Positions 1 through 7,666 are shown, counted from the stretch's first letter. The stretch: 22,030 bases of DNA from an uncultured Eubacteriales bacterium (GCA_934503195.1 CAKSVM010000052.1:1-22030), one strand, 5' to 3'. A program made the numbers and translations. The notes: generated by a model not told the origin, from the letters alone.

Positions 1-408
1 GCGGTCGCAGAGCGTTCCCGAGTTCTTCCAGAGTCCGACAAACGCCGCGAATAATCCCAGCGCGATGCTCTTTGGTTCATTCGTTATCTCAACCGCCGGA
101 ACTCCGAAGCCTCCGGTGTATATTCCGGCCTCGACATCGCTCTGATCCCTTACAAGTACGCAGTAGTATTCTGATACCATCATAGAGCATTCCCGGTGAA
201 GCACGCAGCCTATCGCTGGGTCCCTCTTCCTAAGATCGCAGATCACTACAGCCTGCTTATCTTCCATAAGCTGTCTATCCAGTGAAGAGGCGGAGTCGCT
301 TTCAAAGATAGGGTTAGTGAAGCCGAAGTCCTTTATCGCGGTGCGGGTCGCGGTTCGGAATTCCTCCGAGCTGCTGTGAAGAATGATGCGGGTTTCGTTG
401 TAAAGCAT
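1..408 (-). CDS. Partial gene; degenerate receiver-like protein (C-terminus outside window)
   Basis: The frame is open for 136 codons from an ATG at 408 to the left edge, so the C-terminus is missing. A hydrophobic strand ending in VVICDL puts an Asp at about residue 58, where a response-regulator receiver has its phospho-acceptor. YYCVLV (about 81-86) and PAVEITNEP (about 104-112) would match strands 4 and 5. The N-terminal acidic pair of a true receiver is absent (RIILHSSSEEF), and the strand-5 Lys is replaced in TNEP. If it is a receiver it is a pseudo-receiver; this is inferred from the motif pattern, not from an alignment. The ribosome binding site is weak (AAAGGT, 11 nt upstream), but a perfect promoter precedes the gene. 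The output domain, if any, lies outside the window. Confidence 0.6.
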   Translation of the reverse strand, partial: MLYNETRIILHSSSEEFRTATRTAIKDFGFTNPIFESDSASSLDRQLMEDKQAVVICDLRKRDPAIGCVLHRECSMMVSEYYCVLVRDQSDVEAGIYTGGFGVPAVEITNEPKSIALGLFAAFVGLWKNSGTLCDR

Positions 409-801
409 TTTTACGACAGACCTTTCCCATAAAAGTATTTTTTTTTACTCGAAGAGTACTTTTCTTAATGACATAACTATTATAAACCTTTTTTCGCGAT
501 ATGTCAATAGGCAGGCCTGATGATTATTTTGGTCACAAAATGAAGCTGAGCAGGCAATAGCCTTTGTGGAATGATAAAAAAGAAGTCAAAAACAGAAAAT
601 CATGGTGATAACCACTTGATATCACACGTCGGAAATGTCAGAACAGTAATATTTGCAGCAAAAGATTAAAAAAGTTAAAGCCTCGATAGTTAAGTAAATA
701 ACGATTTCGTCCTCGAAACCGACGCAATCTTAGCCGTTTCTTAGCGAGGTTTCGGGGGCTGTAATACGATTTTTCGGGCGGAATATGGGGAAATTTTAAT
801 T
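409..801. other. Intergenic region without a recognisable gene
   Basis: Apart from the promoter at 479-507, this AT-rich stretch holds no supported ORF. Two inverted repeats stand out. One is a 6-bp stem GTGATA/TATCAC (605-610 and 620-625). The other is a 10-bp stem CCTCGAAACC/GGTTTCGGGG (711-720 and 749-758) with one G-T wobble and a 28-nt loop. The second lies downstream of the small ORF on the minus strand and could be an RNA structure, but no T-run follows it directly, so I do not call it a terminator. Confidence 0.5.
479..507 (-). promoter_or_regulatory. Perfect sigma-A promoter for the partial gene at 1-408
   Basis: On the minus strand TTGACA (502-507) and TATAAT (479-484) are separated by exactly 17 bp. 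Transcription would start near 472, giving a leader of about 64 nt. The leader contains a small TACTC/GAGTA hairpin (about 443-455) next to a run of A residues. Confidence 0.85.
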
Positions 802-951
802 TTAACTCAATGACAGCGATAAGACTGATTCCGATTGGTCGATAATAGGATCTGCTATTGAAGTGCCGCCGTGCGTCAGCAGATTCATAACCGCCGTCGT
901 GAAAGGCTTGCAGACAATCTGTCTCACAGCCTGCCTCAGATCAAATTCCAT
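802..951 (-). CDS. Small hypothetical protein, 49 residues
   Basis: An ATG at 951 opens a 49-codon frame ending in TAA at 802-804. A good GGAGGT (956-961) lies 4 nt upstream of the start. The ORF begins 12 nt after the stop codon of the membrane-anchored protein gene, which suggests translation from the same mRNA. The product starts MEFDLRQAVRQIV and ends in a Ser/Leu-rich tail (SVLSLSLS). It has one Cys and no signal peptide or clear membrane segment. I recognise no family. It could be a real small protein or the remnant of a longer gene; the ribosome binding site and spacing are the only support. Confidence 0.4.
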   Translation of the reverse strand: MEFDLRQAVRQIVCKPFTTAVMNLLTHGGTSIADPIIDQSESVLSLSLS

Positions 952-963
952 GAATACCTCCGT

Positions 964-1638
964 CTAATCACTATATTTGATCGCGTACATCTCGCTGAGT
1001 TCATACGATACAAGCTCGGCTGAGTAAAAGCGCGACGAGCCGGAATAAACTGTGTTTTTTGCCTTGTCATCAAGCTGAACAAGCTTTATCCGCGCGCTTA
1101 TCACCGGGGAATTCTCGTTCGAAAGCTCATATGCGTTCACTGTGAAATAATGCTCGCGGCCGACGTATCCGGTCGTATTCTGCGATTCGTCGAGGATCAT
1201 GTGATACCCGACGCCCGAGCCGAAGGGATTCAGATTCATATACCCGTCGTTCGCCAGCTTCAGCTTGTCGCCGAATATCCGGTGATCAAGATCGTCGCCG
1301 CCGAAAGGATTCTTTGAGCTTGCGACCGACAGCTGAGTGTCGCCCGACTCGGACACGACCTCGATTATTCCGCCGTCAAACTCAAAATAGAAGCAGAGAT
1401 TGAAGACCTCGGAATTGATTATCGGCGCGAGAAGGTGCGGTTTGCCGACTTCAAGCGGGGCGAAGACAAATCCTTCTTCCTCCGGCGAGTTCGGGTCGGT
1501 GACGTTCTCCTTGAACGAATAAGCGCGGATCACAAGCTCTGGAATCTCGTCCGGAGCCGACTTCGGCGCGGCCGGAATCAGAAGATTCACGCCGACAATA
1601 CAGACTACCGCCGCGATAAATATTACAAGAAACTTCAC
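964..1638 (-). CDS. Membrane-anchored extracytoplasmic protein of unknown function
   Basis: The start is GTG at 1638, chosen because AAGGAG (1647-1652) lies 8 nt upstream and a hydrophobic segment follows at once (residues 3-21, FLVIFIAAVVCIVGVNLLI). This is a signal anchor or uncleaved signal peptide with no lipobox, so the remaining 200 residues should face outward. They look like mixed beta structure with frequent Gly/Asn/Asp turns (NPFGGDDLDHRIFGD, NLNPFGSGVGYH) and a C-terminal strand-rich part. I see no catalytic motif and recognise no family. Its promoter gives an almost leaderless mRNA. The 49-residue ORF follows after 12 nt. Confidence 0.75.
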   Translation of the reverse strand: MKFLVIFIAAVVCIVGVNLLIPAAPKSAPDEIPELVIRAYSFKENVTDPNSPEEEGFVFAPLEVGKPHLLAPIINSEVFNLCFYFEFDGGIIEVVSESGDTQLSVASSKNPFGGDDLDHRIFGDKLKLANDGYMNLNPFGSGVGYHMILDESQNTTGYVGREHYFTVNAYELSNENSPVISARIKLVQLDDKAKNTVYSGSSRFYSAELVSYELSEMYAIKYSD

Positions 1639-1658
1639 TTTATCATCTCCTTTCTATA

Positions 1659-1687
1659 ATTATAGCACATTCCGTTCGAAATTGCAA
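1659..1687 (-). promoter_or_regulatory. Promoter of the membrane-anchored protein gene
   Basis: Minus-strand TATAAT (1659-1664) is preceded by TGC, giving an extended -10 (TGnTATAAT). TTGCAA (1682-1687) sits 17 bp upstream as a weak -35. The predicted transcription start (about 1652) falls at the first base of the Shine-Dalgarno sequence, so the leader is only about 14 nt. Confidence 0.7.
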
Positions 1688-1718
1688 TAGCCCTCGGGAA
1701 AAAGTTTTACATTTTTCG

Positions 1719-1755
1719 AAAAAAGCCATTCGCGGCAAACGCCGCGAATGGCTTT
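1719..1755 (-). terminator. Rho-independent terminator of the DUF5107/TPR gene
   Basis: A perfect 15-bp stem (1722-1736 with 1741-1755) has a 4-nt loop. On the minus strand the stem runs into six T residues. It begins 15 bp after the stop codon of the DUF5107/TPR gene. Confidence 0.9.
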
Positions 1756-1770
1756 CACATATATGGTTTA

Positions 1771-4700
1771 TCAGTCACCGAGCGCGGCCTTTTCAAGCTT
1801 CGCGAGGAGTTTTCCGTAGAATTCGCGTCTTTCTGAAATCGCGTCGCCTTCGGAACAGAAGCTGTCAAAGAAGGGAGTCGTGCGGAAGAATCCGCTGTCA
1901 CGCCGCGTGATCTCGGATTCGAAGCGTTTTTTCGCCGACGCGAAAACTTCGTCTGCGCTCCCGGCGTCGCCGAGCTTTCTGAACGCGAGGAGCTTGTAAA
2001 TATCGAGATCGGGAAGCGCCATGTCCGAGAAGAAGTCGGTAAGAAGCCCGGTTATCCACCTGAATCTTTCGTCGGCCTCGGATTTTCTCCCGAGCTTTTC
2101 AAGGCAGAGTCCCTCGGCGTATTTCAGCGGAGCCTTTTTGGCCTCGTTCCACCAGCCAGAGCCGAGATTTTCGGGGAGCGTTTCGGCCTTTTCATATAGC
2201 GCGAGTGCGGATTCATAGCCGCCGTCCGCGAAGAAGCTGTCAGCGAGAGTCGAGTTCGCGAGAATCCACGCGTCAGCGACCGCGCCCTCGCCGCCCTCAC
2301 AGGGGATGTATTCGTGCGATTCCATGAGCCTTACCGCCTTTTCGGCCTCGCCGCGTCTACAGAGCGCGATCGCGTACTCGGTGCAGATATCGTCGCGGAT
2401 TTTCCGCCCTGAAAGCAGCTCTTCGGCGTCGTCGGTCGGCGCGCAAAGTCGGTTTTCGACCCTGAAAAGCTCCCAGAGAACCTGATCGTCATCCGGCATA
2501 AGCTTTGCCGCCGCACGGAGCTTTTCGAGTGCGCCTTTCCTGTCGCCGAGCTTCCAGAGCGCGACCGCGGCGTTCCGCTTTCCCTCCGGAAGGCCGCATT
2601 TTTCGGAGAAGAGCAGAGCGAGCGGCCATTCGCGTCTTCCGGCGCAGAGACAGCCGAGGAGATATTCCGCGAATTTGTCGCCGCCTGCCGCCGCCTTTTC
2701 GAGTGCCTTCCGCTCACACTCGCGGCGAGGAAAGACTCCGGCGATGTCATGGTTTTCCGGCTTTTCGCCGAGAAGATACGAAATCACGCACGAGTACCGC
2801 TTTCCCGACGCCGTGAGTCCGCGGAGAAGTCTTTCGGCCTCGTCAGTGAACCCGGCGCCCGAAAGCTCCTCGAAGATGTCAATACAGGTCTGCGACGGGG
2901 AATCCGAGAGCCCGTCGAAGAACTTTTTCTCGTCGTATTCGCCGAGAATCACCGCCGCGAATCTCAGCGGCTGGTTTATCGGATTTTCGGCGAGCTTTTC
3001 CGAAATGCCGGTCTTTTTCCCGAGACGGTTTTCCGCAAGGACGCGGATGAGATCGGCGTTAATTCCGCCGCGCGACTCGGCCGCGTGACGCGCTGAGGCC
3101 TCGTAGTCGCCGCGCAGAGCCTCGAGGGACGCGATTTCAATGAGCGCGGCGTCCTTTGTGTCAGCGCAGAAATACGCGTCCCAGAAGGCCTCTTCGGCCT
3201 CGTGGAGCTTCCCGAGCGAAAGCGATATGTTCCCGCGGAGGAAAGCGATCCGGCCGTTTGCCGGGCGTCTGTCGCGGATTGTGAGTATCTCCCACGCGCG
3301 GGTTATGTTAAAGTACGCGTTTTCAAAATCGCCGCGCCCCGCCTGCTGCTCGGCGAGCGAGGCGTATGCTTCGTAATTGTCGGCTGAGAGCGCGATCGCC
3401 CTTTCGAAATACCTCTCGGCGTTTGCGGCCGGGTCGCGGTAGGAAACGACGTGCGTTCCGGTCAAAAAGGCTTCCTCGGACGAGCGGCACTCGTCGGGCG
3501 TCGGGAATCCTTCGATCACTCCGACCTTTTCGTCCTTCGGCGGCTTCATCGTCGTGTAGTCGACGAGAATTCTTCCGGAATTCTTTATGAGAATCCGGAC
3601 CTCGCCGACCGATTTTCTCGAAAACGCGGCTTCGAGATTCTTCGCCGCCAGAAGATCGGTTGTCGTCTTCGCGAGAATTCCCGACTCGTCCGAAATGGTG
3701 ATCTCCGAACCTCTGAAATCCCCGGTCGCGCGGATAATCGCGCGGTCATCCGAGAGCGAGACCGCGGCGTCGAGATTCGCGAAGCAGGGAACTCCCGTGC
3801 CGTCGATCGGATACCAGTACTGCGAAAATCTCTTCTCCTCATACGGCGAAAGCCACGAAAAATCGGGCTGATTGTCGGAATATGATCCGGCCATGAGTTC
3901 GAGATAAGGGCCGTCGGTGTCGGTCAGCGCGTTTTCCCATGTCTTCGAGAGCTGATTATACGCCCATGTGAACATCTTTTTTCCGGGCGAGATGTGGTGA
4001 TCGCCGATGTGAACGACTCCCGACTCCGTGTTCTCGTTGTATCCGCCGAAATAATCGTACCGGCTCGCGGCCGAAAAGTAGGATGTCGGGAATCTCGTGT
4101 CGCCGTGGCGGCTGATATCCGAGTTTTCCGGGAGCTTGTGCCCGTTGAACCAGCCTCCGGTCACGGGATACGAGGTTGTGTTGCGCTTGTAATGGAAGAA
4201 GACGTGTCCTACGTCCTGCGGGAAGAAGATACGCAGATTTTCGCCCGCCGGAACCGCGGCGTTTTCCCACCAGAGGAAGGATTTCCGCTCTGATGTTCGG
4301 TTGTAGAGTCTGACCCGCGTCTCGAAATAAGCCCGGTCGTCACGGAGCGCGATTCCGACCGTGCCGAGCATACGGTCAAACACGTCGTTTGAATAGAGCC
4401 AGACGACCGACTCGTGTTCGTTTTCCTCGACCGTGACGTCAACCGGGAGGAAGGTTGACGGGCGGTGGTGCGTCGGCCAGTTGAACTCGATTCCGCCAGA
4501 GATCCACGGACCGAGAAGTCCGATCAGCGCGGGCTTTATCACGTGCTGACGGTAGAAGAAATCCTTTCCGGTCAGCTTGTCCTCGGCTGAGAAGATACGG
4601 CCGCCGTACTCGGGAAGAATCGTCACCCGGATGTAATCGTTCTCGATGACGACCGCGCGGATATCCTCCTCTTTTTTGTCCCCGGCGCGGACGTTCGCGG

Positions 4701-4836
4701 TGACGGCGTTCGGATATGGATTTCCGCTTGTGCGCTGGTGGACGCGGTTTTCGGCGTAGACCGGAAGCTTTTCGGGTTCCCCGACCGGATAGACCGGGAT
4801 ATGTATTTTCGTGTCTGTTACTCTGACTCTGTTCAT
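1771..4836 (-). CDS. DUF5107 domain protein with C-terminal TPR repeats
   Basis: The product is 1021 residues. I chose the ATG at 4836 because GAAAGGT (4843-4849) sits 6 nt upstream; an in-frame ATG at 4851 overlaps that ribosome binding site and has none of its own. Residues about 30-350 match the DUF5107 pattern: NDYIRVTILPEYGGRIFS, GIEFNWPTHH and a WWENAA segment, a galactose-mutarotase-like beta-sandwich seen in carbohydrate-processing contexts. Residues about 475-1000 are helical repeats with TPR spacing, such as AERYFERAIALSADNYEAYA. There is no signal peptide, so it is probably cytoplasmic. Likely role: binding or processing a sugar or glycoside, with the repeats as scaffold; the exact reaction is unknown. 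It is divergent from a sugar-sensing regulator, which probably controls it. Confidence 0.88.
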   Translation of the reverse strand: MNRVRVTDTKIHIPVYPVGEPEKLPVYAENRVHQRTSGNPYPNAVTANVRAGDKKEEDIRAVVIENDYIRVTILPEYGGRIFSAEDKLTGKDFFYRQHVIKPALIGLLGPWISGGIEFNWPTHHRPSTFLPVDVTVEENEHESVVWLYSNDVFDRMLGTVGIALRDDRAYFETRVRLYNRTSERKSFLWWENAAVPAGENLRIFFPQDVGHVFFHYKRNTTSYPVTGGWFNGHKLPENSDISRHGDTRFPTSYFSAASRYDYFGGYNENTESGVVHIGDHHISPGKKMFTWAYNQLSKTWENALTDTDGPYLELMAGSYSDNQPDFSWLSPYEEKRFSQYWYPIDGTGVPCFANLDAAVSLSDDRAIIRATGDFRGSEITISDESGILAKTTTDLLAAKNLEAAFSRKSVGEVRILIKNSGRILVDYTTMKPPKDEKVGVIEGFPTPDECRSSEEAFLTGTHVVSYRDPAANAERYFERAIALSADNYEAYASLAEQQAGRGDFENAYFNITRAWEILTIRDRRPANGRIAFLRGNISLSLGKLHEAEEAFWDAYFCADTKDAALIEIASLEALRGDYEASARHAAESRGGINADLIRVLAENRLGKKTGISEKLAENPINQPLRFAAVILGEYDEKKFFDGLSDSPSQTCIDIFEELSGAGFTDEAERLLRGLTASGKRYSCVISYLLGEKPENHDIAGVFPRRECERKALEKAAAGGDKFAEYLLGCLCAGRREWPLALLFSEKCGLPEGKRNAAVALWKLGDRKGALEKLRAAAKLMPDDDQVLWELFRVENRLCAPTDDAEELLSGRKIRDDICTEYAIALCRRGEAEKAVRLMESHEYIPCEGGEGAVADAWILANSTLADSFFADGGYESALALYEKAETLPENLGSGWWNEAKKAPLKYAEGLCLEKLGRKSEADERFRWITGLLTDFFSDMALPDLDIYKLLAFRKLGDAGSADEVFASAKKRFESEITRRDSGFFRTTPFFDSFCSEGDAISERREFYGKLLAKLEKAALGD

Positions 4837-4867
4837 ATGATAACCTTTCATGAATTGACTTTTATAT

Positions 4868-4873
4868 ATTATA
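4868..4873 (-). promoter_or_regulatory. Extended -10 promoter of the DUF5107/TPR gene
   Basis: Minus-strand TATAAT (4868-4873) is preceded by TGG, giving TGnTATAAT within TGTGGTATAAT. No good -35 is present at 17 bp. Such extended -10 promoters often depend on an activator, which fits control by the adjacent regulator. Confidence 0.65.
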
Positions 4874-4902
4874 CCACACCTGGCCGGCTTTTTACTTCAA
4901 AT

Positions 4903-4920
4903 ATTCGGAAAATTCCGGAT
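4903..4920. promoter_or_regulatory. Imperfect 18-bp palindrome, candidate operator
   Basis: ATTCGGAAAATTCCGGAT has two 8-base arms (CGGAA/TTCCG core, one T-G mismatch) around a 2-bp centre. It lies between the two divergent promoters, about 30 bp upstream of the minus-strand -10 box and 18 bp upstream of the plus-strand -35 box. This is a natural place for the neighbouring regulator to bind. The assignment is inference from position and symmetry. Confidence 0.45.
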
Positions 4921-4937
4921 TTTTTTTTGAAGTCCTA

Positions 4938-4966
4938 TTGACATACGCGGCTTATTGACGTAAAAT
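4938..4966 (+). promoter_or_regulatory. Sigma-A promoter of the LacI-like regulator gene
   Basis: TTGACA (4938-4943), 17 bp, then TAAAAT (4961-4966). The start would be near 4973, just before the ribosome binding site GGAGGA (4975-4980). Confidence 0.8.
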
Positions 4967-4987
4967 AATTATACGGAGGACAGAAGA

Positions 4988-6091
4988 ATGGACATGATAA
5001 TCTACTCCGAGACCGAGTTCCGGAGCGGTCTCTGGTACGAAAAAGCCATGGAGGGCATCCGGAAAAACGCCTCCAAAAAGGGAATAAGCATTAAAGAAAC
5101 CGATGAAAACACCTTCCCGGGTCTTCCGGCTGACGAGCTTTTCGCCGAGGGAAAACGCCTCCTGACCGTGATCGGTGCCTCGGACCGACATATGGAGCGG
5201 CTTATTCCGCTCTGCCGGAGAAACGGGATCAGCACGCTTTTCGTGAACTACGAGCCGCGCCGTCCGTCGCACGACTCGAGTCAGGTGATAATGGATTACA
5301 GCGACACGATGGAGCGGATTTTCTGCTATCTTCGGGCTTACGGAAGGACGAGAACCGCGCTTCTCGGCGTCAACCCCGACTCGGCCTCGGACAGGCGGAA
5401 GGCTGATTTCATGATCGCCGGCGGAAAAAGGGATCACATCTTCTATAACGGCTCCGGGATCGCGGAATGCGTTTCAGAGTTCCTCGCGAAAAGGGAGGAG
5501 TACGATTCGATCATCTTCACGAACGACGTTTTCATGCTCGCCGCGTCGTCAAAGCTCCGCGAGGCGGGAGTCCGAGTGCCGGAGGAGCTGTGGGTGGTCA
5601 GCTTCAGCGACACGATGCTCGCGCCGATATTCGAGAGTCCGCTCTCGCCGGGAATTTCGACCTTCGCGATAAATTACGAGGAGCTCGGCCGTCAGTGCGT
5701 CGAACTCTGGCATTATCTGATAAAGAACCCGGCGAACATCTCGGCCACGATCCGCGTCCGCGCGGAATTCTTCCCGAGTGCCTCGACCGAAAATAACCCT
5801 CTGCCCGAAATCACCCCTGAGTCGGTGTCCGGGGCGAATGGAAACTTCGATTTTTATTCCGACCGCACCGTAAGCGAGGTCACGAGACTCGAAAGCTGCC
5901 TCATGAAGTGCGACGACACGGATTTTCAGATGCTCGACTCGCTTATAAGGAACGAGAACCGCGTCGGAATCGCGATAAAGCTCTTTATCTCGGAGGGAAC
6001 GCTTTACTACAGGCTACGCCGCCTCTGCCGTCTCGCCGGATGCGGGACGATTCAGGAGCTTATTGACCTTACGCGAAAATATCTCGGATAG
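4988..6091 (+). CDS. Sugar-sensing transcriptional regulator with LacI-like sensor and C-terminal HTH
   Basis: The ATG at 4988 has GGAGGA 7 nt upstream. Residues 1-265 resemble the periplasmic-binding-protein-like sensor of LacI/GalR regulators: SIIFTNDVFMLAASSKLREAG and VPEELWVVSFSDTMLAPIF match the usual 'ND..A......G..VP.D..V.GFD' region, followed by the NYEELG and LI segments. The LacI N-terminal helix-turn-helix is absent; the protein starts directly with the first strand of the sensor. A C-terminal region (about 300-367) ends in a helix-turn-helix-like segment, ISEGTLYYRLRRLCRLAG, recalling PucR/CdaR-type C-terminal domains. It probably binds DNA between itself and the DUF5107 gene in response to a sugar. 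Sensor assignment is firm; the DNA-binding part is inference. Confidence 0.82.
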   Translation: MDMIIYSETEFRSGLWYEKAMEGIRKNASKKGISIKETDENTFPGLPADELFAEGKRLLTVIGASDRHMERLIPLCRRNGISTLFVNYEPRRPSHDSSQVIMDYSDTMERIFCYLRAYGRTRTALLGVNPDSASDRRKADFMIAGGKRDHIFYNGSGIAECVSEFLAKREEYDSIIFTNDVFMLAASSKLREAGVRVPEELWVVSFSDTMLAPIFESPLSPGISTFAINYEELGRQCVELWHYLIKNPANISATIRVRAEFFPSASTENNPLPEITPESVSGANGNFDFYSDRTVSEVTRLESCLMKCDDTDFQMLDSLIRNENRVGIAIKLFISEGTLYYRLRRLCRLAGCGTIQELIDLTRKYLG

Positions 6092-6109
6092 ATAATATTA
6101 TATTATAAC

Positions 6110-6160
6110 AAATCAGCCGCGCGCCGGATAAATTCCGGCGCGCGGCTGATTTGAGTTTTT
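6110..6160 (+). terminator. Strong terminator between convergent genes, probably bidirectional
   Basis: A perfect 18-bp stem (6110-6127 with 6135-6152) has a 7-nt loop. It is followed on the plus strand by GAG and five T residues. It separates the regulator gene from the 3' end of the solute-binding protein gene. In the minus direction only a broken T-rich tract follows, so termination there should be weaker. Confidence 0.88.
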
Positions 6161-7638
6161 CATTTTTCCGCCAGTAATGCGGCGTTTTTGAACGATTTTG
6201 TAAGCTCTGCCAGAGCCGCCTCAGCCGCGCCCGACATGGACTCGTAGGTTGAGGCGAAGTTGGTCTGCTTGCCCCGGAACATATTTCCGATAAGCTGTCC
6301 GAGACCGCCGACATTGCTGATGAACCCGAGATCGTAGACTCGCGTCGAGAAGATTATGTCAAGCATATCACCCGACTCCTCGTCGCGGGTATATCTTGTG
6401 TGAAGCGCGTTGTCGTAGTAAGCCGCGGTCAATGTGTCGACCGAGTAATACGCCATTGCCTCAAGGATAAGCCCGGCCTTTTCCGGCTCGGCGTTCGTGA
6501 CCGGAACGCTCACTCCCGGAACCAGAATCGTGCTTATCAGGTTGTAGTATTCAGACTGATTCTCGTCATATTTCGGATACGGAAGAATTCCGAAGTCAAA
6601 TTTGCAGTCGCGGATATAGTTGATGTCCGCGAGTGCCCATCCGGCAAAGAGGATGCGCCCGCCGTTGAAGGCCGAAACCGACTTCTGGAACGCCTCGTCA
6701 GACCAGCTGTAAAGCTGTGAAACGCTGTCCGAGTAGCATTTTTCAAGGACATACGGGATGATCTCGGCCGAACGCTCGTTTCCCATCGTCAATTTCAGAT
6801 TTCCGTCTTTATCGACCGTGCTGATCCGCTCACCCGAACCGAACCACAGCGAGTGCGGCACGTTGTCCTGACAGAAAAGTCCGAAGCGGTCATCATCGAT
6901 TTTCATCTGCGAGTCGCCGTTGATATCCGACGCGACACTCTCGACCATTCCGAAGAATTTCTCCATCGTCCAGCCGCCGTTCTTCACGAGATCATACGGA
7001 TTTTCAAGCTTGTTGTCCTCAATGATCTGCTTGTTGAAGAAAAGCACCATCGTACACTCATTGTCAAGGATACTGATGTCTCCGGTGGTGAAGTAGAGAT
7101 TTCCGTCGACCGTCAGACTTTCGTTCGCGCGCTGATCCCACCACGGACTGTTGAGATTCAAATTCGGCACGTCGTAGAGGTTCATGTAAAGCCCTGAGAG
7201 CGCGTTCTTTATCGAGGTATTCATGAATGGCATGACGACATCGTAGATATCATCCCCGGCGAGAATCGATTTCTGCGCCTGATTTGTCGCGGCCACTATG
7301 CTCTCCTCGGCGATCTTCGCCTTGAAGCGTTCCTCGATTTTGAGATTGCGCTTATAGACCGCGTCGTTTATAAGCTCGCCGGTCTCGCTTTCGGCGTATA
7401 TCTCGCGGCAGTCGTATATGTCGTTCCGGGACTCGGTAAGAAAGAGAATTTCCTCGTTGTCAAAGGTGACGTCGGGAAAATCCGGTTCTTTTACAAGAGT
7501 CGTTTCCGCAGTTGTCGTGGTCGTGGTACTTTGATCGGTATCGTCTGCCGGAGTGTCCTCGGAGCCGCATGAGATGACTGACATCAGTATAGCGGTGAGC
7601 AGCGTGAGTGACATGGCGCGTTTAAGAGTATATTTCAT
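6160..7638 (-). CDS. Extracellular solute-binding lipoprotein (ABC sugar-type)
   Basis: The product is 492 residues. A signal peptide (about 1-23) ends in a lipobox-like VISC with Cys24 as the lipid site. A Thr-rich linker (about 37-48) follows. The body has the pattern of family 1 solute-binding proteins: a repeated open alpha/beta fold, a WWD motif near residue 166, FFNKQIIED (about 200-208), GGWTMEKFF (about 221-229) and a DINGDSQMKIDD loop at 238-249 that looks like a dockerin/EF-hand calcium loop. It would capture a sugar outside the cell for an ABC importer, but no permease or ATPase gene is nearby. It is the last gene of the oxidoreductase operon, 28 bp after the preceding gene. AAGGAA lies 7 nt upstream of the ATG. 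Confidence 0.87.
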   Translation of the reverse strand: MKYTLKRAMSLTLLTAILMSVISCGSEDTPADDTDQSTTTTTTAETTLVKEPDFPDVTFDNEEILFLTESRNDIYDCREIYAESETGELINDAVYKRNLKIEERFKAKIAEESIVAATNQAQKSILAGDDIYDVVMPFMNTSIKNALSGLYMNLYDVPNLNLNSPWWDQRANESLTVDGNLYFTTGDISILDNECTMVLFFNKQIIEDNKLENPYDLVKNGGWTMEKFFGMVESVASDINGDSQMKIDDDRFGLFCQDNVPHSLWFGSGERISTVDKDGNLKLTMGNERSAEIIPYVLEKCYSDSVSQLYSWSDEAFQKSVSAFNGGRILFAGWALADINYIRDCKFDFGILPYPKYDENQSEYYNLISTILVPGVSVPVTNAEPEKAGLILEAMAYYSVDTLTAAYYDNALHTRYTRDEESGDMLDIIFSTRVYDLGFISNVGGLGQLIGNMFRGKQTNFASTYESMSGAAEAALAELTKSFKNAALLAEK

Positions 7639-7666
7639 GATTTTTTCCTTTTCTTTTCGGGTTTCC

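Noticed and set aside
2021..4293. Many open frames on the plus strand and in other frames inside the DUF5107/TPR gene
   Set aside because: They are shadows of a GC-rich coding strand: low-complexity Arg/Ser-rich products, no ribosome binding sites, no family features.
4903..4930. The CGGAA/TTCCG palindrome followed by T residues as a plus-strand terminator
   Set aside because: No gene is transcribed into it from the left on the plus strand; a regulatory site fits better.
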